Source: Chryseolinea soli
GTDB taxonomy: Bacteria > Bacteroidota > Bacteroidia > Cytophagales > Cyclobacteriaceae
Assembly: GCF_003589925.1 (NCBI RefSeq)
Contig: NZ_CP032382.1
Location: 868,001 to 932,000, forward strand
DNA length: 64,000 nt
Reading direction: 5' to 3'
The notes under the pieces are model-generated. The model did not search any database, had not been told where the DNA came from, and worked only from the letters and a program-made list of their open reading frames with translations. This document shows, one piece after another, positions 16,714-26,205 of the stretch; the first letter of the stretch is position 1, and each line of letters begins with the position of its first letter. A program made the translations under genes and the position numbers.

Positions 16714-17543
16714 GGTCGCGAGGGTTGGAAGGTTAAAGCTATTAAAATTTGAAATCTTCGCGAAACCCTTCGAATCCCTATAAAATCAAAAGAGAGGTCC
16801 CCTTGACCCCTCTTTGATAAGTACCGCTAAAAAATGTAATGTTCTAGGATTACACGGCCGTTATTGCATTAGTGTTTTCCTTTTGGGAAATGTTGCGCTT
16901 AAAAAATAGTCTTATTGCTTTTGTAAAGCGACAGGGGATTTTACTTCCCTGTCGTCTTTGCCATCACCGCCTCATGATGGGAGTAAAATTTCTTGGTTGG
17001 TTAAAGGTTTTGGTTTGGTAGCCCCTCTCTAACACGCTCATCTCTGGTTTGCATCGAACCTGGCTGCCGGTGCTCAAGACGGCCGACGGGTTGATGTCTT
17101 CGATTAAGCTTGCTCTTAAAGAACGACTCAAAGATGATACATAACCCCCCCCGAGCACCACTACAATCATCACATTTTCCTACCTGCGTAGGCCTGATTG
17201 GATTTTCACCGCCGGAGGCTTCTTTTTGCCTATCATCCCCGTTAACTGCCCATCCCAAACCAGCGAAACATCGCCACAGTGGGGTATCGCTCCTAAAAGC
17301 GGCTACTTTCCAGCTAAAATCTTACCTGCTGAAATTTCCCCAGCACGCCCTCATCCCAACGCCTCGCGTTTCCACGACCATTCCTGTAGATACAAGAATG
17401 ATGATCCCGAGATGCGCTGGTGATAAATCTCCACAGAAATAATAAGCGCCGGCTGCGGTCATGGATTCCGGGCTTCGCGATGATATAAATGTTATTTTAG
17501 AGAACAAGTGCCGGATGGCGCTTTCGGGAAAATAGTCATACCT
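16714..17543. other. Gene-free block with several small hairpins
   Basis: No reading frame here has convincing coding character. I see an imperfect hairpin at 16789-16818 (AAAGAGAGG against CCTCTTT) and a hairpin at about 16931-16950 with arms GACAGGG and CCCTGTC. On the minus strand around 17165-17240 there are small hairpins such as CCTACGCAGGTAGG and AGGC-loop-GCCT with GGTGAAAATCC beside them. The block may hold a structured RNA or a decayed mobile element; I cannot tell which. Confidence 0.4.
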
Positions 17544-19352
17544 ATGAAAATACTTCTCTTCTTTTTTCTGACGTTCATGATCGGCCTGGCGCATGCCCAA
17601 TCTTTTGACTACGCCCGCATGGCGCCCCATCCCAGGTTATTGTTAAAAAAAGGAGAAACTGAAGAAATACGCAAAAATCTGGAGGCATACGAACCGATGC
17701 TCCGGGTGCACCGCTACATCCTGGATGCCTGTGACCAATTTATGATCGCACCGACCGTGGAGCGAAAACTGGAAGGTAAGCGGCTCCTGGGTGTTTCGCG
17801 CGCGGCCTTGAAACGCATCTTTTATCTGGCCTACGCCTACCGCATGACCGGCGACAAACGCTACAGCCAACGGGCAGAACAGGAAATGCTGGCCGCCAGC
17901 GCCTTCACCGACTGGAACCCGTCGCACTTTCTTGACGTGGGTGAAATGACCATGGCCCTGGCGCTGGGCTACGACTGGCTTTTCGATGTGCTCCAACCCA
18001 GTTCAAAGGAAACCATCCGCAAAGCGATCATTGAAAAAGGATTCATGCCTTCAAAAGACGAGCAATACAACTGGTTTCTCAAAGCCGATCACAATTGGAA
18101 CCAGGTGTGCAATGCCGGCATGGTCTATGGCGCCCTGGCGCTCTACGAAACCGACACGGCACTGGCCACGGAAATGTTGGAACGCTGCATGCAAACCATC
18201 GGTCTCTCCATGAAAGCCTACGACCCAGATGGCGCCTACCCGGAGGGTTATAATTACTGGGGCTATGGCACGGGTTTTCAAGTGATGTTAAATGCCGGTT
18301 TGGAATCTGCCTTGGGGACCGACAAAGGCTTGTCACAATTGCCGGGCTTTCTGAATTCGGCCAGGTTTATGGAATACATGACGGGCCCCACCGGCGCCAG
18401 CTTCAATTTTTCCGACGCACGCGAAAAAGGTCAGGCCGACGCCATGATGTATTGGTTTGCAAAAAAAACCAATGACCCGTCGCTGCTGTGGGTGGAGCAA
18501 TCCTACTTAAAAAAACAGACCCTGGATTTTGCGGAAGACCGCCTGCTCCCCTGCATGATCATTTTCGGAGCGGGCATAAAGCCCGGCGGTATTGCCCCAC
18601 CCCAGTCCAAGTTCTGGGTGGGTCATGGAAAAACGCCCGTCGCGCTGGCGCGCACGAACTGGCGCGAAGGCGAAGGACTATACCTGGGCGCCAAAGGCGG
18701 CAGCGCATCCACCAATCATGCCCACATGGATGCCGGCTCGTTTGTGTTTGAAGCTGCGGGCGTGCGATGGGCCATGGACCTCGGTATGCAGGAGTATTAC
18801 TCGCTCGAAAAAGAAAACGTCGATATCTGGAACAAGAGCCAGACCGGACAACGCTGGGAAGTTTTCCGGTACAACAATTTCGCGCACAACACGCTCACCG
18901 TAAACGGGAAGCTTCACCGCGTTGAAGGTTTCGCACCGATTGTCAAAACATTTACGGGCGATGATAAACTGGGCGCCGTGATCGACCTGACGGAGATCTT
19001 CAAAGACGATCTTAAAGGATCCAGTCGTGAGATCGCCATTATAAAAGAAAAATACCTGCAGGTGAAGGACGAGATCGAAACCACGAACCAGCCGGCGCGT
19101 ATCCGCTGGACGCTGGTAACGGCGGCTACGCCAAAATTCCTGAATGCAAACACCATCGAATTGTCGGCCGGTGGAAAGCGAGCACTCCTTGTCATCGAGT
19201 CGCCCAAACGCGTCGAGTTGAAAACCTGGCCCGCGCAATCCCAGCATGCCTATGACGCTCCGAATCCCGGGATTTCGCTGGTGGGTTTTGAAACAGAATT
19301 GAAAGCCAATCAAAAAAGCACGCTGACGGTCAAACTTGTTCCACAGCCTTAA
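17544..19352 (+). CDS. Heparinase II/III-like polysaccharide lyase
   Basis: A 602-residue secreted protein. The start is placed at the ATG at 17544 because a signal peptide follows directly (MKILLFFFLTFMIGLAHAQ). It has an alpha/alpha toroid N-terminal half, with DHNWNQVCNAGM and YPEGYNYWGYGTGF carrying the Asn, Tyr and His residues typical of the catalytic centre, and a beta-sandwich C-terminal half opening with SASTNHAHMDAGSFVFEAAG (PF07940 heparinase II/III domain). It should cleave uronic-acid-containing polysaccharides in the periplasm. There is no SusC/SusD pair nearby, so it is not in a standard polysaccharide utilisation locus. Convergent with the T9SS gene, 9 bp apart. Confidence 0.85.
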   Translation: MKILLFFFLTFMIGLAHAQSFDYARMAPHPRLLLKKGETEEIRKNLEAYEPMLRVHRYILDACDQFMIAPTVERKLEGKRLLGVSRAALKRIFYLAYAYRMTGDKRYSQRAEQEMLAASAFTDWNPSHFLDVGEMTMALALGYDWLFDVLQPSSKETIRKAIIEKGFMPSKDEQYNWFLKADHNWNQVCNAGMVYGALALYETDTALATEMLERCMQTIGLSMKAYDPDGAYPEGYNYWGYGTGFQVMLNAGLESALGTDKGLSQLPGFLNSARFMEYMTGPTGASFNFSDAREKGQADAMMYWFAKKTNDPSLLWVEQSYLKKQTLDFAEDRLLPCMIIFGAGIKPGGIAPPQSKFWVGHGKTPVALARTNWREGEGLYLGAKGGSASTNHAHMDAGSFVFEAAGVRWAMDLGMQEYYSLEKENVDIWNKSQTGQRWEVFRYNNFAHNTLTVNGKLHRVEGFAPIVKTFTGDDKLGAVIDLTEIFKDDLKGSSREIAIIKEKYLQVKDEIETTNQPARIRWTLVTAATPKFLNANTIELSAGGKRALLVIESPKRVELKTWPAQSQHAYDAPNPGISLVGFETELKANQKSTLTVKLVPQP

Positions 19353-19361
19353 GACCGTGTG

Positions 19362-22259
19362 TCAGGGGCGGCTGTGCACAACCAGCACTTTCTGCAGGGT
19401 GATCTGCTCACGGTCGTTTATGCGAAGGATATACACACCGCCTGGCAGCTGCCTCACATCCATGTTCGGGCCCCTGTCGCTTAACGTAATGGCTACCGGC
19501 ATTTCCTCACCCACCGTATTGTATAATTTCACGTCCGGTGTTTTGGTTTCGATTTGGATGAACGCATCGGCTGGATTAGGATAGACATTGGGTTTCGTTT
19601 TTGCCCCCCGCTCGGTTGCGGTAATGGTTGCCTGGACGATGGAGAGATTGTCCATCAACAAGGCTTGAAAGACCTGCCGTGTATTATCGTCTTGCGCAAA
19701 AGCAACCAGGGCGAGTGCAGCAGCATCGTTGAATTGGGAGGCGTCGGGCTGCCACGTGATGTGTAGCATTTTTGTAGCCGGCATTTGGTCCTGATCACCC
19801 ACGCGGTTTCCGACCACATCAGGCAGCATGGCGCGCACGACATAGTAACTTTCCGTGGAATTGTTCTTCACTACTTTCTCGACAACAGCCACGCGTATCC
19901 GGGAGTCGGGTGCGATGGGTTGAAGAACGGTATAATGCACCACCACGTCGACTTCACCACCCGCGTTTTGCTGCGCGGTCACCGCATCGAAACGAACCTT
20001 CGAAATCTCGAGTGCATGGTTGTCGAAAGTGGTTTGCGCCGGGGCTTGAAAGGGATTGGCGATGGGTGTTCCATCCAAAACCAGCAGGGGCAGATCATTG
20101 GTCACACCATAGTAGGCCGCCCGCGCGTTGTGGACCGAAGGATTTTGTTCATGCAGCGGATCTTCTTCGGAGACTTTCACCGCGTTCAAATGATACTCCA
20201 GCCGCACCATGCTGGGCTTCACTTCGTCTGTCCCCGGGATCAACGAAAAGGTATTGAACAAATCGTTTGGAGTCTTGAGCGACACATGGGTGAACCATTC
20301 CGCCAGGATAATGCGATCGCGTTCGGTGATGGCGAAGTTATCAAAAGCAAAACCATCGAGCGGCGCCATCAGGTTGGTATTCTGGCTTCCCAAGGCCACG
20401 CGAAAACGCATTCGCTTCCGGTTGGCCGGAAGGGCTGGCAAATAGTTGTCCAACGGTACGGCTGCATATCGCCACGCAGCGTCATCCCTCTTGCCGGACC
20501 ATCCGTATTGATTGAGGACCTGGTTGCCCGGGTTGCCAGGAATCCCGCGGTGGTCGTACCAGCCATGCGTCTCGTCCATAGTGCCGACCGTGACCCACTC
20601 GGCATCATCGAAGGCCTTTCCGCTGGAGTCCACTTGAATGACCACGCCGTCGATTTGTTCCTGGAGCAAGCTCCGAAGGTTTAGGCTGAGCACGGGACTT
20701 TTCATCTCGTTTAAATCAAGGCAGGGGCTGTGTACCCACGATTTTTCGTTTAGCCCATAATGCAGGTTGGGCGCAGCAGAAGATTGTGTGAACCATGCTT
20801 TCCCTGAACCGGAGGCATCACCCTGGAGAACAAAGCCCGACGGAGCATCCCAAGTCCACGAGGACGTCGAAAGGTTTTCGTTTGTACCTTCCAGCCAATT
20901 GCCGTTGCCGGTGTCGAAGTTCTCAATATACGGGAGTTGAGACGCGGCTATGACGGGCATCTTGTACACTTCCTTTTCTTTTTCCTGGAAACAGTTGTTG
21001 CTGGTCGTCACTTTGAACTTTGCCGTGTGAAGGCCGGACGTGGCGTAGGTGAAATTTGCATTCAATGTTCCGGGTTGATAGCCGGTGCCATCCAAATCCC
21101 ACAATATATCTTTTACGCTGGTGGTCGTAAGGCCTTGCATGGTTCCCTTAAAAGCCGTGGCTTGATCGACGCATACATTTTCCCATGCGAAGTCGATGAC
21201 GGGTGCTTCCTTTATGACCACTCCTTTTTCATAAACGCCGGCACACCCAAAGGGGTGATCGGGACCCAATGTGAACTCCGTTTGAAAATTCAATTTTACT
21301 GTATAGTATCCGGTGTGTTGAAAAGCATGACGATCCGGAACATTTGGGGGCCATGCCTTGGAGGACTGTGCGGGACTGTCGCCAAACTCCCAGAAATAAT
21401 TATTGAACTGCCAGGTGTAGGTGCCGGGCGGTGGTGTAGACGCTTGAACAGCGATGGCAAACGGGATCTCTTCTCCCAGACAGCCATCGCTGATACCAAA
21501 GGTGATGTCGGGAACCGGAAGGATGGTCAGCTCCGTCTCCAGCTTGGAGCACGTGCCGCCGCCATATTGATAGGTGACACTGGTGGAATAGTCCAGGATC
21601 TTAGGATCGAGCAGAACTTTGTTGCCGACAAAACTCAGACCGGACAAACTACCATTCACTTTGTAGTCACCCCCCGCCGGCGTGGCCTTCAGTTCGATGA
21701 CGGACGTATTGTTACAGATCGTACCTCCATCTACATTGTTCAGCGTACGAAAATTGAATGTGACCGGACTCGTCAGGATCTCAAAGTTAAAAGACAACAT
21801 AACCACCGTGGTGGCTCCTTCCGCTATGTTGCCCGGTGCCGTGGGGTCATATTGAATAGCGGTCCGTTTGTACGTGGCGGAGAGCATAAATTGACCAAAC
21901 CCGGCACGCTGACTCAACAGGTATGGATTCATCAGAAAGACGTCAGGCTTCCATTGGAGTCCATTGTCTTCATAAAAGTTGACAGTGGTTCCCGACGGAG
22001 CTTCCACCGAGGGAGAAAAGTTGTTCAGCACCTCGTACTTCTCTCCATGGATCTTCGCCGGCCCTACGGCATCGGAAGGGCTGAGAATATTGATAACAAA
22101 CCACCGGTCGTCGGGGCAATAGGTGGAGGGAAGGATGTTGAAAAAGCTGGCATTGGTGAGCGGCACGGCAATGGCCTTCTGATGTATAAAAATCGTGAAC
22201 AGCAATATCCACAATAGACCATGGAAACGGGCAGCAGGCACGGGGCAGGGGCTCTTCAT
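19362..22259 (-). CDS. T9SS-secreted protein with PKD and Omp28-like domains
   Basis: A 965-residue secreted protein. It has an N-terminal signal (LLWILLFTIFIHQKAIA), beta-rich and PKD-like domains (examples WEFGDSPAQSS and HTGYYTVKLNF), a galactose-binding-like region around 450-640 (NFDTGNGNWLEG, FDNFAITE), an Omp28-like thioredoxin-fold domain at about 652-870 (LAEWFTHV, RLEYHLN, AAYYGVTNDLPLLVLDG), and a C-terminal type IX sorting tail (890-965, VYPNPADAFIQI to LPGGVYILRI). The Omp28-like domain lacks the usual CxxC pair. The protein should be moved to the cell surface or medium; its ligand is unknown. Confidence 0.85.
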   Translation of the reverse strand: MKSPCPVPAARFHGLLWILLFTIFIHQKAIAVPLTNASFFNILPSTYCPDDRWFVINILSPSDAVGPAKIHGEKYEVLNNFSPSVEAPSGTTVNFYEDNGLQWKPDVFLMNPYLLSQRAGFGQFMLSATYKRTAIQYDPTAPGNIAEGATTVVMLSFNFEILTSPVTFNFRTLNNVDGGTICNNTSVIELKATPAGGDYKVNGSLSGLSFVGNKVLLDPKILDYSTSVTYQYGGGTCSKLETELTILPVPDITFGISDGCLGEEIPFAIAVQASTPPPGTYTWQFNNYFWEFGDSPAQSSKAWPPNVPDRHAFQHTGYYTVKLNFQTEFTLGPDHPFGCAGVYEKGVVIKEAPVIDFAWENVCVDQATAFKGTMQGLTTTSVKDILWDLDGTGYQPGTLNANFTYATSGLHTAKFKVTTSNNCFQEKEKEVYKMPVIAASQLPYIENFDTGNGNWLEGTNENLSTSSWTWDAPSGFVLQGDASGSGKAWFTQSSAAPNLHYGLNEKSWVHSPCLDLNEMKSPVLSLNLRSLLQEQIDGVVIQVDSSGKAFDDAEWVTVGTMDETHGWYDHRGIPGNPGNQVLNQYGWSGKRDDAAWRYAAVPLDNYLPALPANRKRMRFRVALGSQNTNLMAPLDGFAFDNFAITERDRIILAEWFTHVSLKTPNDLFNTFSLIPGTDEVKPSMVRLEYHLNAVKVSEEDPLHEQNPSVHNARAAYYGVTNDLPLLVLDGTPIANPFQAPAQTTFDNHALEISKVRFDAVTAQQNAGGEVDVVVHYTVLQPIAPDSRIRVAVVEKVVKNNSTESYYVVRAMLPDVVGNRVGDQDQMPATKMLHITWQPDASQFNDAAALALVAFAQDDNTRQVFQALLMDNLSIVQATITATERGAKTKPNVYPNPADAFIQIETKTPDVKLYNTVGEEMPVAITLSDRGPNMDVRQLPGGVYILRINDREQITLQKVLVVHSRP

Positions 22260-22515
22260 GATTGAAATGTTTAGCTGGAATGTCTTCGGAAAATCGCCGC
22301 TAGTATAGGTTGAGCCACTGCAATGGGATTGCAGTTTGTCCGTTGCACATTGGTCTCTTTGTAAATCCCTGATAATGAATAGTTTTATTTTGAATGTGGA
22401 GACGTTCGCGCTGAGCCGGCCTTTTGCAGGTAAACCATTTCGTCCAACCTAAATCAAACTGGCCGTGTGGCCCTTTCTTGTTAACTTACATCTTCACCCA
22501 AAAACCCGACACCGT

Positions 22516-23301
22516 ATGTCAAAAAAGAAACTCCTTCTGTTTGTAGTTCCCTTTCTCTTGTTTGCCTTCCGCCCCGACGCAGACCGGCCGGCAAGGACAG
22601 AAGGAAAATGGGTTAGTCTTTTCAACGGCAAAAATCTGACCGGATGGAAGATGAAGATCGTGGGCCATCCCCTGGGGGAAAATTTCGGCAACACGTTCCG
22701 GGTGGAGAATGGGATGATCAGCGTTCGCTACGATCAATATAAAAGTTTTGACAACACGTTCGGCGCGCTTTACTACGACAAGAAGCTCACCAACTATCGC
22801 CTCAAGGTAGAGTACCGGTTTGTGGGCGAGACAGCCCCCGGCGCACCTTCGTGGGGTTTCCGCGACAGCGGTGTGCAATATCACTGCCAGGCACCCACGA
22901 CCCTGGGCCTGACACAGCCATTTCCCATCTGTCTGGAGTATAACCTGCATGGTGGAAACGGCAAAGATGATCGCCCAACGGGTGAGCTATGTGCCAACGG
23001 CACATACGTGGAGATCAAGGGCAAACGCAACGAATCTTTTTGCACCGAGCCTACGGTGAAACGCACCTTCCACGGCGATCAATGGGTTACCCTGGAAATC
23101 GATATACGCGATGGCAAGATCAAACATTTTGTGAATGGTGAAGAGATCCTTCAATTTAAAAACCCGCGTTACGATCCCACCAACGAGATCGCCAAAACCC
23201 TGATCAAGGGCACCGACGACAAGGTGAAGGATGGATACATCTCCTTACAATCCAATAGCCATCCCATCGATTTTCGCAAAATCGAATTGATGGAATACTA
23301 A
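22516..23301 (+). CDS. DUF1080 (3-keto-disaccharide hydrolase family) secreted protein
   Basis: A 261-residue exported protein; the start is taken at the ATG at 22516, followed by a signal peptide (KLLLFVVPFLLFAF). The domain is DUF1080/PF06439: WVSLFNGKNLTGWK at its start, WGFRDSGVQYHCQ in the middle, WVTLEIDIRDGKIKHFVNG and GYISLQSNSHPIDFRKIELM at the end. The family has a concanavalin-like fold and includes enzymes acting on 3-keto-glycosides. It is a single gene followed by a strong terminator. Confidence 0.85.
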   Translation: MSKKKLLLFVVPFLLFAFRPDADRPARTEGKWVSLFNGKNLTGWKMKIVGHPLGENFGNTFRVENGMISVRYDQYKSFDNTFGALYYDKKLTNYRLKVEYRFVGETAPGAPSWGFRDSGVQYHCQAPTTLGLTQPFPICLEYNLHGGNGKDDRPTGELCANGTYVEIKGKRNESFCTEPTVKRTFHGDQWVTLEIDIRDGKIKHFVNGEEILQFKNPRYDPTNEIAKTLIKGTDDKVKDGYISLQSNSHPIDFRKIELMEY

Positions 23302-23352
23302 CGCGAGCGAGCACCCTTCCACGGCATGGCCGAACTTTGATTTAATCCATGG

Positions 23353-23397
23353 CCAACGATATTTCGTCGCTGCCAACGAAATATCGTTGGCTTTTTT
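23353..23397 (+). terminator. Rho-independent terminator after the DUF1080 gene
   Basis: The perfect 15-bp inverted repeat ACGAAATATCGTTGG (right arm) pairs with CCAACGATATTTCGT (left arm) around an 8-base loop, followed by CTTTTTTA. It starts 52 bp after the stop codon. Confidence 0.92.
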
Positions 23398-23477
23398 ATT
23401 GAGACCTTGATTTTTGGTGATTCTGATGCGATTTGGTTTGGGTATTGATTTGTGAGGCATGACGAAAAATCAACGTC

Positions 23478-24104
23478 ATGGTCTTGACCCACATGAGCTA
23501 CGAACAGATCGCCGGGGTTCTTCGCCGGGAGATTTTACGGGAAATGCCCCGCATCCGCGAGATGCTGGAGGCCACATTCCGCAGGCAGGAACGCGTGCAA
23601 AAAAAGCGGCACGTGTTAAAATTGATCAGCCGGAGCCAGCTGGAGATCACCCTCTACATCTGCAATGCCTATAAGCGTCATTTTATTTTAGGAGCCTGGT
23701 ACCGCGATGCGAAGGGATATTGTTACGCCCACATGGACAACGGGTGGATCACGCTTTATCAAACGCATCTCTTCGAACGGTTTTCGGAGCGCTATCTTCG
23801 TCAAAAAAACCAAGACGTGCGTTGCATTGGCCGGCAGTTCTTCTTCGGACGCCCGGGAACCGAATGCGAGCACGTGGACAACAACACGCTCCTGACCCAA
23901 ATTCCAATCCTCAAACAGACGCCGGGCGGGCTGGTCTTTGGCATAAAGAATTTGAGGAAAGAGCTTACGGTCATGCAGACTTATATTGACTTCGCGTCGA
24001 TGAGCCGGAAAAGAATGAACGTATGGCGGGAGTGTGAGGTCCGGGAACTGTTGCTTCATCATTTCCGCAGGCTGTTTCCGGAAGGGCTCTCCGGGCTTTA
24101 CTAG
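23478..24104 (+). CDS. Hypothetical protein
   Basis: A 208-residue soluble protein I do not recognise. The N-terminal third is a charged helix (VLRREILREMPRIREMLEATF), followed by a beta-rich core (LGAWYRDAKGYCYAHMDNG, WITLYQTHLFERFSERY) and a basic C-terminal helix with several Arg/His (MSRKRMNVWRECEVRELLLHH is split here: MSRKRMNVWRECEV, RELLLHHFRRLF). There is no signal peptide. The LFERFSERY motif recurs in short uncharacterised Bacteroidota proteins, as far as I recall. An alternative start is the ATG at 23493. It is not clearly linked to the operon that follows at 24185. Confidence 0.6.
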   Translation: MVLTHMSYEQIAGVLRREILREMPRIREMLEATFRRQERVQKKRHVLKLISRSQLEITLYICNAYKRHFILGAWYRDAKGYCYAHMDNGWITLYQTHLFERFSERYLRQKNQDVRCIGRQFFFGRPGTECEHVDNNTLLTQIPILKQTPGGLVFGIKNLRKELTVMQTYIDFASMSRKRMNVWRECEVRELLLHHFRRLFPEGLSGLY

Positions 24105-24184
24105 CATTCAACGGGCAGCCTAAACCATTTGCATACCGTTTCAAAAAAACTGAACTTGCTCTCCTACCTAAAATAGACACCCGC

Positions 24185-25042
24185 ATGGAAGGCATGTTAA
24201 AACCGGATTCGTTAAAAGGCAAAACCATCATCGTTACGGGTGGCGGCACAGGCCTCGGCAAATCGATGGGCAAGTATTTTCTCGAGCTGGGTGCCAACCT
24301 GGTCATTACCAGCCGCAAGCTGGAGGTCCTTCAAAAGACCGCCGACGAACTGATGAAACAAACGGGAGGAAAAGTGCTGGCGGTTTCGTGTGACGTCCGG
24401 AAGTATGAAGAGATCGAGAACATGATCCAGCAAACCGAAACCACCTTCGGACAGATCCACGGTATCCTGAACAACGCCGCAGGCAATTTCATCAGTCCTA
24501 CGGAACGGCTCTCGCATCGCGCCTTCGACATTGTGGTGGACATCGTTTTGAAAGGCACCTACTACACCACGTTGGCGGCGGGCAAACATTGGATCGCCAA
24601 AAAACAGCCCGGCACTTTTTTGAACATCGTCACAACCTACGCCTGGACCGGCTCGGGCTATGTGGTGCCTTCTGCGTGCAGCAAGGCGGGCGTGTTGGCG
24701 CTCACCCGGTCGCTGGCCGTGGAGTGGGCCAAGTATAAAATCCGGAGCAACGCCATCGCTCCCGGTCCTTTTCCTACTGAAGGCGCCTGGAGCCGGTTGC
24801 TCCCTGGCGACCTGGTAAAGAAATTCGATCCCGCCGATCGCATCCCCCTCAAACGCGTGGGCGAACACCAAGAGTTGGCCAACCTGGCGGCTTACCTGAT
24901 GTCGGACTACTCCGCCTATATAAACGGCGAGGTCATCACCATCGACGGTGGCGAATGGCTACGCAACGGCGGCGAGTTCAGTCACCTGGAATTGATCCCC
25001 GATGCCCTGTGGGATATGCTGGAGAAAAGCAGGGGAAAATAA
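24185..25042 (+). CDS. SDR family enoyl-CoA reductase, 2,4-dienoyl-CoA reductase (DECR1) type
   Basis: A 285-residue short-chain dehydrogenase. The Rossmann signature is TGGGTGLG (18-25) and the structural motif NNAAGNF starts at Asn96 or Asn97. The usual YxxxK is absent; instead Tyr152, Ser163 and Lys167 have exactly the spacing of Tyr199, Ser210 and Lys214 of mitochondrial DECR1, and VVPSACSKAG and INGEVITIDGGEW are close to that enzyme. It should therefore reduce 2,4-dienoyl-CoA with NADPH during unsaturated fatty acid breakdown. It ends 9 bp before bioF and so appears to be the first gene of the biotin operon. Confidence 0.88.
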   Translation: MEGMLKPDSLKGKTIIVTGGGTGLGKSMGKYFLELGANLVITSRKLEVLQKTADELMKQTGGKVLAVSCDVRKYEEIENMIQQTETTFGQIHGILNNAAGNFISPTERLSHRAFDIVVDIVLKGTYYTTLAAGKHWIAKKQPGTFLNIVTTYAWTGSGYVVPSACSKAGVLALTRSLAVEWAKYKIRSNAIAPGPFPTEGAWSRLLPGDLVKKFDPADRIPLKRVGEHQELANLAAYLMSDYSAYINGEVITIDGGEWLRNGGEFSHLELIPDALWDMLEKSRGK

Positions 25043-25051
25043 AAACGAGTG

Positions 25052-26182
25052 ATGAACACGCTGGAAGCCCTGCTCAAAAAACGCCTGGACGACCGGACGG
25101 AAATGGGGTTGCTAAGAACGCTGCGCTATAACGATCCTAGCCTGATCGATTTTACTTCTAACGACTACCTGGGCCTCGCGCGCTCCATGCCGCTGGCCGA
25201 ACGGATCCACGAACGCTCCGGACCATCCTCACCCAACGGTGCCACGGGGTCGCGGTTGTTGTCGGGAAACTCGCCGCAACACGAAGCGGTGGAAAAGAAA
25301 CTAGCCCATCTTTTTAAGAGTGAGTCGGCGCTTTTGTTTGGCTCCGGATACAATGCCAACCTCGCGGTGCTTTCTGCGCTTCCCCAACGTGGCGATACCA
25401 TATTGTATGATGAATTGTCGCATGCCTCCCTGAAGGACGGTGCACGATTGAGTCTGGCTAAGCGGCTAAATTTCAAACACAATGACCTCCATGACCTGGC
25501 CTCAAAACTGAAACATGCGCAGGGCCAGGCCTTCATTGTCGTGGAGTCGATCTATTCGATGGACGGCGATCAGTGCCCACTGGCCGAATTGGTGACACTG
25601 GCCGAAAAACATCGTGCGATTGTTGTGCTGGACGAGGCGCATAGCACCGGCGTGGTGGGTTTGGATGGAAGCGGCCTGGCCGTGTCGCTGGGCTTAGAAG
25701 AGCGGATCGGGGTGCGCGTCTATACATTCGGAAAGGCCATGGGTTTGCACGGCGCTTGTGTGACCGGGTCGAAAGCACTTATGCAGTATCTCGTGAATTT
25801 CAGCAGGCCGTTCATTTACACCACAGCCATGCCGTTTCACCACCTCACAGCGATCGAGTGTGCTTTTGATTATTTGAAGGAAAACATTTCGTTACAGCAG
25901 GTCCTTTGCGAAAAAATTTCTCTTTATGTGAATGCCGTGGAAGGTTTGTCGCATCGCACGATCAGTCATAGTGCCATTCAAACTTTGATCGTTCCGGGCA
26001 ACGACAACATCCGGCGCGTGGCCGGTCACCTGCAAACCAAGGGATATGACGTACGGCCCATCTTGTCGCCCACCGTGCCTGCCGGTACGGAGCGGTTGAG
26101 GATTTGTCTTCATACGTACAACACCCGCGAACAGATTCTTGGGCTGGCCGAGGAACTGAGAAAATTATCATCTCCGGAATGA
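25052..26182 (+). CDS. bioF: 8-amino-7-oxononanoate synthase
   Basis: A 376-residue PLP-dependent alpha-oxoamine synthase, near the usual length for BioF. FTSNDYLGLA opens the domain; PNGATGSRLLSGN, VVLDEAHSTGVVG (the Asp that contacts the PLP ring) and TFGKAMGLHGACV (the PLP-binding lysine) follow. It condenses a pimeloyl thioester with L-alanine, the first dedicated step of biotin ring formation. An alternative GTG start lies one codon earlier. bioD follows after 23 bp. Confidence 0.9.
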   Translation: MNTLEALLKKRLDDRTEMGLLRTLRYNDPSLIDFTSNDYLGLARSMPLAERIHERSGPSSPNGATGSRLLSGNSPQHEAVEKKLAHLFKSESALLFGSGYNANLAVLSALPQRGDTILYDELSHASLKDGARLSLAKRLNFKHNDLHDLASKLKHAQGQAFIVVESIYSMDGDQCPLAELVTLAEKHRAIVVLDEAHSTGVVGLDGSGLAVSLGLEERIGVRVYTFGKAMGLHGACVTGSKALMQYLVNFSRPFIYTTAMPFHHLTAIECAFDYLKENISLQQVLCEKISLYVNAVEGLSHRTISHSAIQTLIVPGNDNIRRVAGHLQTKGYDVRPILSPTVPAGTERLRICLHTYNTREQILGLAEELRKLSSPE

Positions 26183-26205
26183 GGAATAACGGTTAACTTG
26201 CCGGC

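Noticed and set aside
17110..17442. Small open frames in the empty block as a new gene
   Set aside because: Frames on both strands are short and rich in Pro/Ser/His or Arg with no start context, so I could not support any of them as coding.
20937..22217. A 426-codon open frame on the plus strand
   Set aside because: Antisense shadow of the T9SS protein gene, whose signal peptide and sorting tail are clear.
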